A DNA stretch of 64,000 nucleotides from Elmis aenea. Lineage: Eukaryota > Arthropoda > Insecta > Coleoptera > Elmidae. This document shows, piece after piece, positions 33,401 to 42,982 of the stretch. The stretch is from assembly GCA_947652605.1 (NCBI GenBank), contig OX393579.1, positions 49,792,970-49,856,969 on the forward strand, in the 5' to 3' direction. The notes beneath the pieces are model-generated. The model saw only the letters and a list, made by a program, of their open reading frames with translations, did not search any database and had not been told where the DNA came from. The translations under genes and the position numbers were made by a program. The number at the start of each line of letters is the position of its first letter. The first letter of the stretch is position 1.

Positions 33401-36400
33401 GATCTTATTCAAATTTGAACCAATCGAACTGGCTATAGATTCGGACATTTTCAGTTTTCGCGATCCCTTTCTAGCACCAAACTTCAATTTTTCTGTGCTT
33501 GACATCAACGCACTTTCGGTCGACAAACGCCTGTTCGATAACTAGAAAAAATCACACGTCTATTAAGTGTTTTGACGGATTAAAAAGACGTTTCCTAACC
33601 GATAAGCCGAGCAAACTCGATCCCGGCAAATTTACGTTGTCGTCGGCGTCGTTCCAGGAAGACGACGTCACTTTCCGATGCGTTTGGGCAGTCTGTTGGG
33701 CTATTTTGACTTTGCGTAGACCAGAATTCTGCAGGTAGAACGGTAAATGGACCAAGTTGTTCAAGAAACTGTGCCCTCCAATGTTGCTATCACTAAACAA
33801 ACGCCTGCTATTCATTTCCACTGCCTACGTTTTAATAAAAAAATTCATAAATATCAAATTAAACATAAAATAATACTATTTTGATATTTAACACAATCAC
33901 AATATCATTAAGCATGCAAGCTTTTTTTGATAACACAATAACATTTAATGATTTGTTAGGAAAAGACATAGATTTGCTGGTTTAAAATTGATTTAAAATT
34001 ATAAAGTATATGTCTGTCAACAACAATGATTTTATTGATGTTTATTTTTCATTGTTTTATATTTTGTTTTAAAACAAAAGTGGGTTTAATCTTAATTTCA
34101 CAAAAAAACTTTTAAGTAGTAGGTATTTCTGACTTGATCTTCACTATCAAAGACTAAGAATAAAATATAACTAATGGATTTATAAAAACATTTTAACAAA
34201 TATTGTATTTAAAATAAATGAACATCAGGCACTGTTAAATTCCCTTTTTTAGATCAGTTATTCTTCAACGCCACAACATATGTATTTTTTTTACAAATCC
34301 ACTGAGTTACACAGAAAAAAAATGAATTCAAACACAGAGACAGACACCCATAAAAACTTAAAACTGACCTGCTCCCAAGAAACCTGTCCAAAAACAAAAG
34401 TTTCGGTGTTAAAATGTATGAATTACACATCTTAATAAGTCATTTTTTTATTATTACTACCACGAAAACAATTGCTTGTTGCAAAAACAAATGAAAAATT
34501 TTGCAGTAAGCAACTACAGAAGTACAAAATTATGTTAAAAGATACAAACCTTTGCGATAACGTGAGGATCAATGGCCAATATAACAACAAACGGTGTGTT
34601 TAAATCTGAAAACAGCATATGGACTGCGTCTAGTACTAACAAAACTTTGTCCTGTTCACAACTGTCTAACCCGTCAACTATTACTACAAGCCTGGTTTGT
34701 TGCGAGGCTAAACTGTCCAGGCATTTTACCATATCTTTCATTAAATTCACCTAAAAATCAGTAAATTAAATAAATACTACATAAAAATTTCTGTTAAGAT
34801 GTACAGGGTGGTCCAAATTCGATGGGATTACATGGGTATCTCGCTTAATATTCAAGATAGAGAAACGGTTCACTTACCAAAAATGTGCAGTTTTTTGAGA
34901 AAAACTCAGAACCGTTTTCAAAAATGTTTTATCATTTTCGGTTTTGGAGTAATTGGAAATAAAGTGTTTTTTTGTCATATTTATTGTCATATCTTCCTTA
35001 TTGTTGTTTATATCGAATATTTTTATGTAAAATTTGACGATAAAAACAATATTTTTACCCTAGTTGACAGAAACTTACTTTTTTTAAAATGGAAGCTATA
35101 GTTGGCTATGACCTATTTAAATTCTTTATTTTTTTCTCATTCCAAATATATAAGGGTTGATGTAATTATTTTCAATTATACGCAAGTTACGAAGGTTTTT
35201 TAATTTTTGTTTTTAAAGAAAAACAGTAGGCTGTGAAAACAAAAAAAAAATCTTTATGTTGTTTATCTCAACAACAAATTGAAAACCTTGGTAACTTGTA
35301 CCACATGAGTTTTTAAAGGTTTTACACCTTGTTTTTCTTTTGTTTCCACAGCCTGCTGTTTTTCTTTTAAAAAAAAACACGTTTTTTCTAATAGCTTAAA
35401 AACCGGAAATGATAGAATATTTTTGAAAAGGGTTCTGAGTTTGTATCAAAAAACTGCACATTTTTGATAATTTAACCGTTTCTCTATCTTGAATATTAAG
35501 TGAGATGCCCATGTATTTCCATTGAATTTGGACACCCTGTACTGGGGTGACCCAGTTATTGCGAACAGAGTGGGGATCTCATAAACACAGTAAGAGATAC
35601 AGAATCGGTTAAATGGGTCAAAATAATATATGAATTAGGAGCAACTATTCTATGAAGGAAAATCTTTTAAAGGTGTAGGTCAAAAGCCAAAATGGCATTA
35701 AATTCGTCTAGACATTCTGCCCAAATTTGCTAATTTAACCAAGCATGTAATTCTTATAACAACAGTTACCCTTTTTTTTTGTTTTAAACCACTTTCAATG
35801 AAATAAAACAACAGCATACCTCATGCCTAAGAGCCTGCAAGAACCCCTCCGATTTCAAAGTATCAAGTTTAGAGATGGTCCTCTGTAAATGTCTACGTTG
35901 CGAAAAAAATAGAGCTGCGAACATTTTGTTCCACGTATATAAATTTGCGACTGCAACAATACCCAAAAACAAGCCACTAGTTATAAGAAGCGCATGTATA
36001 GTTAACCATTCCATTTCTGTTGCACTAGAATTTAAAAAATGATAATTGACGTTTTAAAAATCGAATAAAACGATATCACGTACTTGCTTTTCCTACTTCC
36101 GTTGAGGTGAAGCAGAAAAATTGTTAAGGCACCAATTCCAATTAAAAAGAATATAAAAACAATTTCAAATATAACAACATATGGCAAACAACACAGTTTC
36201 CTCCATTTCCACGACGTCGATGATTTAACTGAAAATATAAAAGTATACAGATTGTTTCAAATTATTCAATTAAATTTTCAAAAATACTTACCAGGTTTAG
36301 GTTTAAATGCTCTAAATAATCTAGTAGCTACAGCACCATAATCACCCTCAATTGCATCATATAACGACCCCAACATCTGAACTACCGAATTTTCTCCACC

Positions 36401-39400
36401 AGATGTACTGCTTACACGAGTCTGGTCGGTGAAATAAAATCTAGAAAACGGATTTTTTTAGAATGCTGCATCATGCACATTAATTGTAAAAATACCTAAT
36501 AGGCTGGGCAGAAAGAATGTCGTGGCTGGCGGCGCCAGGTGGATGGCAGAACATTATTTGCAAAATTAATTTGATGGTACTCATTTTGCGAGTTAATTTA
36601 ACATTGACATTGTACGGCCAATCCCAGTCATATCTAAAAGCAATAAAAATAATGACACAAGTTGTCTTGGGGGAGCATTTAGGAAAACACGGAGATTCAA
36701 GAGTGAAGAAAGGTCTGGAAATCGGCAGCGAGCATTATTTGTTAATAATGGAAATGAAACAGGCCCTGAAGAGAAAAAAGGAAAAATTTAAAGTTGCAGA
36801 AATTTAAAAAAAAAGAAGTTAAATTACAGAAAAAAGGTAGAAGAAAAGTGGAAGACCTTCAAAGAGGCCATCAAAGAAGCAGCAAAAGAGAGTTGTGAAA
36901 CGATAACAATAGGGAAAAAAAAGAGTGGTGGTCAAAGGAAATTTAAAAAAAGTCCAGCAGAAGAAAATATGTAGAAAAAATACCTACAAACAAGAGATAC
37001 GGAGGACCATGTAAAATTCAAAGAAATAAGACTCAAAATAAAAAAGGACATAAAAGAAGCAAATCGAAAAACGTGGATGGGATTCGGAAATAAAATGGGA
37101 GATGCGTTTAGGGAAAGCCAAAAGCTATTCTACGGGGTTGTGAGGCAAATGAAACAGATCAAAGGTATGGTACTGAAACAAATAAAAGAAGAAAACGGAT
37201 CTACACTATCTACAGGGAGGAGATCATGCATAGATGGAGAGACTATTTCTAAGAACTTCTAAAAGAGGAGAACAACTAAAACAGAGAAAAAATACATGTT
37301 ACAATGAAGGAGTTGGAAAAATGGGCAAGGCAGCAGGACACGATGAAATAACACCAGAAATGGCCAAACATATGGGAGAGGCAGGCAATAAAAACATGCA
37401 GACAGTTCGTCAAACCCTGGATGGGATAAAACTAGAAGTAAAAAGCTATAATTACCAGAAAAGCATGTGCAAAAGATAAATAGGGGATAAACGAGAGAAC
37501 AGGCTCAGCGGCTAGAGATATATCACAAAATGTTTAACCCCATCCCAATAAATGGTTGCAAATCATGGACCACGGTCAAAAAACAACAAAGTCGTATCAG
37601 AAGTATGGAAATGAGGTACAAAATTAGAAACGAAACCCATAGAGAAGTACAACCAATAGAACAAAACATCCAAGAGGCACAACTAAGATGGCTAGGTCAT
37701 GTATACATATATAATTGGAAGAGATCGGATGCCCAGGATAGCATATGAAGCGTGAACAGGAAGAAAAAATCGAAAAGGAACACCAAGGAAAACTTGAAAT
37801 GAGGAGGTAAAAGAAGATGGCACAAACAGAGAGATAGAGTGGAGTAAGATTAGAGAAATAACAATAGATGGAAAAAGATGGAGGGAAGCATACCAAAAGA
37901 TGCCACATACATAAGAAGAAACAGAAGCCTTACACCTAATGGTAGAGAGCCATAAGAATAAGGAGTAGAGAAGTTGTCATAGTAAAAACTTCCCAGTCCT
38001 GTAACTTTTTTTTTTTGGTGTTCATTGCCAAAAAAAAAAGAAGCTACAGGGCTGCGGATTTCTTATTGGAACACCCTACATAAAAATCGAATAAAAACAG
38101 ATGCTCAATTGTTCAGAATTTTACAAGCACAAAACTTACTTTTTACTAGCGAACCAAACTGAAGCCATAACAAGATATGTAATCACCACGACGGCGATAC
38201 CAATAGAAACTCCAACCACCCAATTATTGAACGATAATCCTAGAACGACTCCCACTACTAAAGCGACGTGTACTACGATGAGAAACAGCAGGCCATTGAA
38301 CTGGAACGTCGGATCGACCCATTCTCTAGCAAAATTTTTCATTTCATCTAACACAAAACAAAAAAGAAATATCAAAAAGAGGCGGAAAACTCGCTTTCGG
38401 TTACATACCTCGAAGTTTATTAAGCAAAAACGACTTTCCGCTGCCCCATTTCGCGTAAAGGCCCACTGTAATCGGCATGGATAGAGACGGTTCACTTAAA
38501 ATATCAGCGAGGGCGCTGCTGTACAAGTCGTAGCCCAACATGTTCTCGTTATCTTCATTGGTATTTAGTCGTCCTGAATAAAAATTATTAAATCACTGAA
38601 GACCGTTCTTTTTTTTTCAATATACATACTTGCACCAAATATTTGACCCAAAATTGTTTTTTGATGGTTAATATCGATATTGTAGGGTGTCTCTCCGGCT
38701 CTGTTCGGTCTGTACAATAATTGACTATGTTTAGGGTTGCGTAGTAATATTTCTACTATTGCTTTGGATCGGGCCCTCATCGCCACGTGCAGCGCCGTAT
38801 CTCCCTTTTTATCGGCTGCTGAAACTTTCGCTTTTTTGTCTAATAATAACTGAACTATTTCAGAATTTCTCGAACGGACTGCTTTTAAGAGTGGAGTATC
38901 GCCGTCCTGCAATTGAAATTTTTGCATAAATTTCGCTATTAACTGTGGGATCGCTTACTTTTGTTGCTATTTCTAGATCGGGGTTGGCACTTAATAGGAG
39001 TTTTACGATGGGTAGATTGCTTTTTTCCACGGCCATGTACGTTGCTGTTTTACGATCTTTACCACATATGTCCACGTCTGCGTATTTTTTGAGCAGGGTT
39101 TCTACCACTCCTCTGTGGCCACCTTTTACGGCATGGATTAGATTGGTATCACCTGCTCTGTCCTTTAAATCAATATAAAGATAATATTAACAAAAATAAG
39201 CACACCATGGAAATAAGAAAAAAATTAAAGAACCAGAAGAAAAAGGGAGCAATTGATTTTAGCGTTTAGTCCTGTTCTAAGCTATGATATGTGAAGTATG
39301 AACCACGACCATAAAGTCAAAAAAGTCTGATTAGAAGTGTGGAAATGAGGTTTTTAAGTTAATTTGAAGGGAAAAAAGGAGGAGGAATGAAAAATACAGA

Positions 39401-42400
39401 GAAAATCTCAAAGTAAAAGTGATGGAGCAAAATATTCTGAATGCAAAACTGAAATGGTTAGGGTATATACATAGAATGCGACAAGACAGGTTACCCAAAA
39501 AGGCTTATGAGGCACAATCTGGGTGAAAAAGATGAAACACTAGGAATGATGAGGCAAAAGACGCTGGCATTATCACAGAGATGGAGTGCAATAGCATTAG
39601 AGAGTTGGCAAATGGCAGGAACAGAAAGAGGAAAACTTACAAATAAATACATAAAACAGAATAGAGGAAACAGAGGAATTAAAAAGTGCATAGTTAGAGA
39701 ATTGGCGAAGATCAGGAAGAAGTAGATGGAAGCTTACAAATAAAATATATGCGCATAACAGAGCAAAGGGAACAGAGGAATTGAGTGGTGCAGAGTTAGA
39801 GAATTGGCGAAGATTGGGAAGAAGTAGAGGGAAACTTACAAACAAAAATTCATGAGGGGGTGGAGAGACATAAGATCAAGAAGAACAATCTCATAAGGGA
39901 AATATAAAGTTAAAAAATGTTGCAAAAAATACAGTAATTTCAAGAAAAAGGCAAAAAAAATATTTATGGAAAATGAAAATTGAAAGATAGGAAAAACTAG
40001 CAAAAGGCAGGGAGGAATGAAAGAAAGCTGTAGAAATAGTACAAGAATTAAAGGGCCAATAGCACTGAAATTTACAGAGATAAAAAAGGGGAAGTATCAA
40101 TGGAACAACTAAACTCTTGAAAAATGTTAGCATCTATCAAAGTAGAAGAGAAAGCATGACTTAAGGAACCTTGCTTAAAAAAAAAAATAGGAATTAATAC
40201 CTGAATATTGATATAAGCTCCAGCATTCATTAAAGCTGTAGCTATTTCATAAAAGCCTTCCTTGCAGGCTATGGTTAGGGCACTACAGCCATCTTTGTCT
40301 AATGCGTTTACGTTTGGTTTGTGCTCCAATATAAGATTCACAACGTCCACATGATTTCCTTGGGTCGCCACTAGGAGTGCAGTCCATGAGTACATACCAG
40401 CTGTGTCCACATTTGCACCTGGAATTAACAATAAAATGAATTTTTCATATTCCAAAAGTTAAAAAAGTTGCTCAATTAAATACATAAAAATCAAAACTGA
40501 AAACTATGTTTGGGGATTCCCCTACTTAATTTTTTACCTGCTCTTAATAGGCTATCCACGATATCTGCATGGCCCTTTCGGCAAGCCCATACTAAACTAG
40601 TTGTACCATATTTATCACCCACGTTAACTTTAGCCCCATGACTTATGAGTAATTGGACAATTTGAATATGTCCCCGTCCTGCTGCCCATAACAACGATGA
40701 AATGTGATAGTTGCCATGGGCATTCACGTCAGCTCCCCTTTCCAACAGTAATGCCACCACTTCTGTTCTTCCTTTGTATGTAGCCCACATAAGGGCTGTC
40801 CATCCCCCCTAAAAAATTATTTTGTACAAAAATGGTTTCATGATTTTTAAAATTATTTTATAATTTCTAAAATTATTTTAATTTTTCAAATAATTTTACA
40901 ATGTTGATTATTTTTTGTCGTACCATATCTCTGTGATCAATATTTGCTCCATGTTCCAATAATTCATGACAAATGTCAGAGTATCCTTCTTTTGCTGCGC
41001 ACAAAAGTGCACTCCAGGAATCAGAATCTTCGGTGTTGGGATCCGCACCGTGAGAAATAAGTTCTCTAACAAAACCTATGCGGCCTTTCGAGGCCGAAAG
41101 CATAAGAGCTGTCCCTCCATTCTGTAAATATTTAGAAAAATACACTGATGGGTCAAACAGATTCTAACTTTGATTTCAAATTTTTATTAATTTTTTTGTA
41201 ATTTTTGGGTAATTGTGGATATTGGTAATTTTTTATATGCAGTGTATATCATTGTTTTCTCAAAAAACCTAACTAGTTCAAAACTTAAACTCTCTAAATA
41301 CAAATCACGTTACCCTTATGACTTTAAAATGTCTCTTTAAAACAATTGATGGTTTGACTCGGTTACCATAGGCCAAAATTGCTTAAACTTTCGCTGACTC
41401 ACAAGGGAGGATTACGATACGTTTGTCGCTAGAATTTGATCAAGGCTGTGTTTATCGCATCAAGAACATCAAACCTAAATATTTTGCAGAGTTATACGTG
41501 CTACTGGCCATTTCCTTGGGAAAAATAGGGGAAAAACTGAAAAGACGAATAATAAAGGTAATTTTTGCGATCGCGTTGACCATGGAACCGTCAGATATAA
41601 GATCAAAATTTTTCTATTTACCACTTCGCGCATCCTTTGCAACTAAAATGGCGCAAAGTTTTTGAAAAAATCTTTAACGGTTCCGGAGAAAAACGCGAAA
41701 AACGAGGCCCTTGTAAAAACGGTTCCTCTATGTATGTTGAACTCCTATGCAAGTCGCATAGATTTAGTTATACAACTTCTCAAATCACAGCGCTTTTGCA
41801 GGAGTTTCGTTTTTGACGTTTTTCTCCGGAACCGTTTAAGATTTTTTCAAAAACTTTGCGCCATTTTAGTTGCAAAGGATGGACGCATTGGTAAATAGAA
41901 GAATTTCAATTTTATCTCTGACGGTTTCATGGCCAACGCGATTGCAAATATTACCTTTATTATTCAACTTTTCAGTTTTTCCCCTATTTTTCCAAAGGAA
42001 ATGGCCAGTGGCACGTATAACTTTGCATAACATTTAGTTTTGATGTTCTTGATGCAATAAACACAGCCGATCAAATTTTAGTGACAACATATCGTGACCT
42101 TCCCTGGTCAGTATGTCTACCTTTAGTTTTTTTACTTACCTCATCCCGATCGTCTACTACCACTTGTTTATTTTCTAAAAATGATTGTAGTCCTTGCAAA
42201 TTATCATCGTTGATGTATCCGGCTAAAGATCGAAAACACAATGATAGCATTGACTCTGTCTGCTGCAGCGCCTGTAAAGACAAAAATAATTCGTGATTAG
42301 TAACTTTTAAAAACATACAAAAAAAAATACAAATTCAGCGGAGTAAGTTTATAACAGGTCTGCTAGCGTTTTTTAAAATAAATATAGGCTTAAAATACAG

Positions 42401-42982
42401 GGCAAGTCAAAAAATATGGGTTCATTTAATTTTACATTTTTGATATTTCCATGGTACCAAAATATGTATAAAAATTTGAATGCAGTAGAACGACAATTTT
42501 TTTAATAACTTGGGTCTAAATTTGAAATTTCGTTAAGTTTTTGACTTACCCTGTACACTAACGTCTAAAACTAAAGCGTGGAATGTTAAATAATATCATA
42601 AAACGCAAACTGGGTACATAATTTAAGTATAGCAAATACGAAGTTTACAACACTATTAGTTATGGCAAATACCAAAAACTGTTAAGGGATATTCATTCGA
42701 TTAGCGGCATATACATTTTTAGTCTACATTTAGTAGCATAAACTTGTAGCAAGTCATTATTTCGCCACTAACATTGCTTGAACTTCTTCGACCGAAACCA
42801 AAATGAAACTTATAATTGTGATCTCCTCCTTCTGGAGAAGTCACCATGAACGTCGGTAGGTGCAAATGGTTCAAAGAACCTCTCCATGATCCCCCATCAG
42901 GAATATGGAGGTGAAAAAATGAGTGTCGTCTTGAATCATTAGATTCGTCTGGACTGTCAGAAGCTGCTGATGATGGATCCAT
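16491..42982 (-). CDS. Kidins220: Kidins220/ARMS scaffold, complete, 25 coding exons
   Basis: Membrane scaffold for neurotrophin and other receptors (kinase D-interacting substrate of 220 kDa). Coding exons in transcript order: 42773-42982, 42140-42271, 40924-41121, 40538-40808, 40201-40418, 38959-39162, 38630-38906, 38409-38573, 38140-38347, 36496-36633, 36292-36440, 36084-36228, 35820-36024, 34550-34750, 33600-33824, 33298-33541, 29800-29965, 29566-29744, 29194-29507, 26938-27129, 26743-26899, 22226-22314, 21747-22080, 19368-19550, 16491-17347. Every junction is GT..AG and all phases agree. The sum is 5661 bp, about 1886 residues (human about 1770). Order: N-terminal tail, ankyrin repeats, KAP P-loop NTPase with four membrane spans, SAM-like domain, long Ser-rich tail ending ETKV. 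The least certain point is the donor of exon 23. Confidence 0.93.
17561..19207. mobile_element. Foldback element, TACAGGGTGGACCAAATT family
   Basis: Left TACAGGGTGGACCAAATTCA and right GAATTTGGTCCACCCTGTA are inverted partners around ~1.65 kb. Inside, a TTATCGATTTCTCAGAAAAT block near 18140 is repeated inverted near 18505 and again in diverged form near 18790, each linked to CATTTGTTGCATAC. This shows several rounds of hairpin growth or nesting. It lies in the last Kidins220 intron. Confidence 0.8.
19368..19550 (-). CDS. Kidins220: Kidins220 exon 24: possible cassette exon
   Basis: Acceptor TTGTTCTAG, donor GTATTT. The 61 codons are phase 1 at both ends, so it can be skipped without a frameshift. 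It reads [20 protein letters not shown] ... [17 protein letters not shown] ... [10 protein letters not shown], Ser-rich like the rest of the tail. Phase and strand fit exon 23 upstream and the final exon ([12 protein letters not shown]). It lies just outside the right end of the foldback element 17561-19207. Confidence 0.75.
19860..21249. other. AT-rich Kidins220 intron, nothing recognised
   Basis: No coding frame, repeat boundary or RNA gene could be supported. Confidence 0.45.
21250..21691. mobile_element. Short inverted-end element with (GTTTT)n core
   Basis: Bounded by TACAGGGTGTTGC and GGCACCCTGTA (442 bp). It contains a low-complexity GTTTT/GTTTTT run at 21466-21549. Its right edge is 5 bp from the read-through stop of Kidins220 exon 23, and its minus strand supplies an AATAAA (plus-strand 21672-21677). 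Confidence 0.7.
21747..22314 (-). CDS. Kidins220: Kidins220 exons 22-23: C-terminal tail, alternative 3' end
   Basis: Exon 22 (22226-22314) reads [14 protein letters not shown] to VIEKQ. Exon 23 begins [20 protein letters not shown] at 22080. Two phase-1 donors fit the next exon: CCG|GTGAGC (exon end 21819) and ACA|GTAAAA (exon end 21747). I prefer 21747 because [14 protein letters not shown] between them looks coding. Without splicing, the frame runs to TAA at 21697-21699. That stop overlaps an AATAAA, and a second AATAAA lies in the adjacent foldback element, so a shorter isoform ending SDNLK is possible. Confidence 0.75.
22399..22620 (+). repeat. hAT-like fragment (CAGTGGTTCTTAACC end)
   Basis: CAGTGGTTCTTAACCTATTA followed by GTCGCGGCCCCCTAAA resembles the hAT miniature element ends at 50510 and 50716. 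GTGGCCCCCTCATCAAGATT near 22600 is probably the other inner arm. The right terminus and target duplication were not found. Confidence 0.45.
23362..25676. mobile_element. Foldback element GGTGCTTTTTTCGATG, copy 1, with internal satellite
   Basis: TACAGGGTGGTGCTTTTTTC at the left and AAAAAAGCACCACCCTGTA at the right bound long arms: CTCACCATTGCTATCTTGCA, GATTCGTTTTTGATTTATTA, GATGACGTCA and GCCGCCATATTGGATTTTTA, and their inverses. Between the arms is the 7-bp tandem array 23826-25112. Copy 2 is at 31393-32878. Confidence 0.88.
23826..25112. repeat. 7-bp minisatellite (GACGAAC/GACGACC), 1.3 kb
   Basis: About 180 units of a heptamer, GACGAAC alternating with GACGACC, with GTCGAAC, GACGGCC, GAAGAAC and GATGACC variants. 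A 7-bp period makes every frame a 7-residue repeat and removes most stops. Both strands therefore show long open frames (up to 478 codons, for instance RRSSFVG-type units). These are a by-product of the period, not genes. Higher-order repeats of roughly 240-260 bp are visible (compare 24230-24470 with 24490-24730). Confidence 0.95.
26743..27129 (-). CDS. Kidins220: Kidins220 exons 20-21: SAM-like domain
   Basis: Exon 20 (26938-27129) encodes [16 protein letters not shown] through [20 protein letters not shown] to [10 protein letters not shown]. Exon 21 (26743-26899) continues [20 protein letters not shown]. Together they make a SAM-like helical bundle (TVDxVCxxL, I-x-ENxVxGRxLL, LKxxxxMxFGDWExF) as in vertebrate Kidins220. 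The 38-bp intron between the two exons is very short. Confidence 0.9.
27190..29095. mobile_element. 1.9-kb foldback element TACAGGGTGTCCCAGATTAC with nested insert
   Basis: Left TACAGGGTGTCCCAGATTAC...AATCTCGCTTATTAT pairs with right ATAATAAGCGAGATCCCCAT...TGTGGGACACACTATA. Arms of several hundred bases include TATGAGAGGAGC and GCCATAAAAACT. The hairpin apex lies near 28500. A Helitron-like insert interrupts the left arm at 27238-27757. It lies in the Kidins220 intron between exons 19 and 20. Confidence 0.82.
27238..27757 (+). mobile_element. Helitron-like non-autonomous insert
   Basis: It starts TCTATATATATAAAAGAGC, then (GTTT)n, then AATCCTAGGTCCGTTGACCG. It ends near CCCGTGCAACGCCGGGTAAA. 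These are typical ends of insect non-autonomous rolling-circle elements. The intact opposite arm of the host foldback reads CTTATTATAAGAG, showing that the insertion split an A|T with no target duplication. The last bases (ATCTTG) do not match the canonical CTRR end, so a Helentron-type relative is possible. Confidence 0.6.
29194..29965 (-). CDS. Kidins220: Kidins220 exons 17-19: end of NTPase and proline-rich segment
   Basis: Exon 17 (29800-29965) reads [20 protein letters not shown], identical in pattern to the vertebrate protein. Exon 18 (29566-29744) has [20 protein letters not shown] and [15 protein letters not shown]. Exon 19 (29194-29507) is Pro/His/Ser-rich ([33 protein letters not shown]) and disordered, matching the proline-rich region of the family. 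A 3.3-kb intron full of nested transposons separates exon 17 from exon 16. Confidence 0.92.
30283..30552. mobile_element. hAT miniature element, 270 bp, with target duplication
   Basis: Ends are CAGGGGTGCGCAAACTTTTC and the inverse GGGGCGCGCACCCCTG. The flanks are CCCTATGG (30275-30282) and CCTTATGG (30553-30560), an 8-bp target duplication with one mismatch. No coding capacity. It lies in the Kidins220 intron between exons 16 and 17. Confidence 0.85.
30605..31180. mobile_element. hAT-like element CATGGGCGTCCGCA, with nested foldback
   Basis: The left end CATGGGCGTCCGCAAGGGGG and the reverse complement of the right end CATGGGCGTCCGCAG match. CATTAAAG before and CATTAAAC after form an 8-bp target duplication (one mismatch, with one extra C on the left). 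The foldback element 30726-31122 lies inside it. Confidence 0.8.
30726..31122. mobile_element. Near-perfect 397-bp palindromic foldback element
   Basis: TACAGGGTGTTTGAAATTCG and its inverse bound two ~190-bp arms (CATGGGGATCTCGCTTATTA, AGAGAAATTGGAAATATCTC, CGGTATCCGAGAAAATT and inverses). The arms are nearly identical, so this is a young or recently homogenised hairpin. A diverged copy lies at 59947-61108. Confidence 0.88.
31393..32878. mobile_element. Foldback element GGTGCTTTTTTCGATG, copy 2, with internal satellite
   Basis: Same family as 23362-25676. The left arm is complete, up to ATGTAAATAAATTAAAAAAC. The heptamer array follows (31858-32609). The right arm resumes in mid-arm at GACGTCATCAAAACCAGG, so about 300 bp of right arm present in copy 1 (25112-25408) are missing. 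Confidence 0.88.
31858..32609. repeat. 7-bp minisatellite (GACGAAC/GACGGCC), 0.75 kb
   Basis: The same heptamer family as 23826-25112 but richer in GACGGCC units and more regular. It starts at the same point of the element as in copy 1 and ends at a GACG shared with the arm sequence GACGTCATC. It has open frames on both strands for the same arithmetic reason. Confidence 0.95.
33298..36440 (-). CDS. Kidins220: Kidins220 exons 11-16: NTPase core, spans 3-4, Walker B
   Basis: Exons are 36292-36440, 36084-36228, 35820-36024, 34550-34750, 33600-33824 and 33298-33541. Exon 11 reads [18 protein letters not shown]. Exon 12 has membrane span 3 ([20 protein letters not shown]) and exon 13 has span 4 ([20 protein letters not shown]). 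Exon 14 holds Walker [18 protein letters not shown], and [11 protein letters not shown]. Exon 15 is the strongly conserved [20 protein letters not shown] with [16 protein letters not shown]. Exon 16 has the basic linker and [20 protein letters not shown]. All junction phases match. Confidence 0.93.
34802..35541. mobile_element. Foldback element, GGTCCAAATTCGATG family
   Basis: TACAGGGTGGTCCAAATTCG at the left and CGAATTTGG-like TTGAATTTGGACACCCTGTA at the right. The inner blocks ATCTCGCTTAATATTCAAGA and AAACCGGAAATGATAGAATA are in inverted order. About 740 bp, in the Kidins220 intron between exons 13 and 14. Confidence 0.82.
36496..36633 (-). CDS. Kidins220: Kidins220 exon 10, beside a LINE relic
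   Basis: Acceptor TGCTTTTAG, donor GTATTT. It reads [20 protein letters not shown] then [13 protein letters not shown]..., ending SAQPIR, phase 2 at both ends. It corresponds to the vertebrate segment ending NPPELPEQTTKALPVRFLF. The exon lies directly beside the non-LTR relic at 36655-37980, is short, and its opposite strand is open, so it is easy to miss. Confidence 0.88.
36655..37980 (+). mobile_element. Non-LTR retrotransposon relic, reverse-transcriptase region
   Basis: Plus-strand fragments read [15 protein letters not shown] (36860 region), [20 protein letters not shown] (37560 region), [10 protein letters not shown] (37670) and RGRPRKTW-like NTKENLK with [12 protein letters not shown] (37880). 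These are the pre-RT linker and the C-terminal part of non-LTR polyproteins; frameshifts and stops are frequent and most of the RT core is missing. It fills the Kidins220 intron between exons 9 and 10. Confidence 0.7.
38140..38573 (-). CDS. Kidins220: Kidins220 exons 8-9: Walker A and membrane spans 1-2
   Basis: Exon 8 (38409-38573) carries [19 protein letters not shown], the P-loop of the KAP NTPase family. Exon 9 (38140-38347) starts with the phase-1 split codon D and EMKNFAREW. It has two hydrophobic spans, [20 protein letters not shown] and [20 protein letters not shown], separated by a short SFNN turn. Membrane segments inserted into the NTPase are the hallmark of KAP proteins. Confidence 0.93.
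38630..42271 (-). CDS. Kidins220: Kidins220 exons 2-7: ankyrin-repeat region
   Basis: Six exons (42140-42271, 40924-41121, 40538-40808, 40201-40418, 38959-39162, 38630-38906) encode about 430 residues, roughly eleven to twelve ankyrin repeats. Repeats are recognisable as [78 protein letters not shown] and [19 protein letters not shown], and on to [20 protein letters not shown]. The array ends [20 protein letters not shown] just before the NTPase. In known Kidins220 this cytosolic region binds receptors and adaptors. Confidence 0.93.
39285..39885 (+). mobile_element. Non-LTR retrotransposon 3' fragment
   Basis: Diverged copy of the tail seen at 37555-37960: NHDHKVKK near 39302, [20 protein letters not shown] near 39420, [13 protein letters not shown] near 39475. 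A ~90-bp GAATTGGCGAAGAT-containing unit repeats at 39690-39840. It lies in the Kidins220 intron between exons 5 and 6. Confidence 0.6.
41428..42075. mobile_element. 650-bp foldback element, TTTGATC ends
   Basis: The arms TAGAATTTGATC..., GTGTTTATCGCATCAAGAAC, CACTGGCCATTTCC-type, AAAATGGCGCAAAGTTTTTG and AACGGTTCCGGAGAAAAACG reappear inverted from 41815 to 42075. The centre is near 41755. Unlike most foldbacks here it does not end in TACAGGGTG. It lies in the Kidins220 intron between exons 2 and 3. Confidence 0.82.
42396..42555. mobile_element. 160-bp miniature element TACAGGGCAAGTCAAAAA
   Basis: Left TACAGGGCAAGTCAAAAAAT and right TTTTTGACTTACCCTGTA are inverted partners. It lies in the first Kidins220 intron and has no coding content. 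Confidence 0.75.
42773..42982 (-). CDS. Kidins220: Kidins220 first coding exon (proximal N-terminus)
   Basis: 70 codons from ATG at 42980-42982 ([20 protein letters not shown]) to [10 protein letters not shown], with donor GTTAGT. An in-frame stop lies 30 bp upstream and no other ATG intervenes, so the start is well fixed. The exon is Ser/His-rich with no known domain. It joins in phase 0 to exon 2 ([11 protein letters not shown]). TACAG just upstream of the ATG could be a 5'-UTR splice acceptor. Confidence 0.85.

Noticed and set aside
36517..36807. 96-codon plus-strand frame MSWLAAPGG...
   Set aside because: It is partly the antisense of Kidins220 exon 10 and runs into the non-LTR relic.
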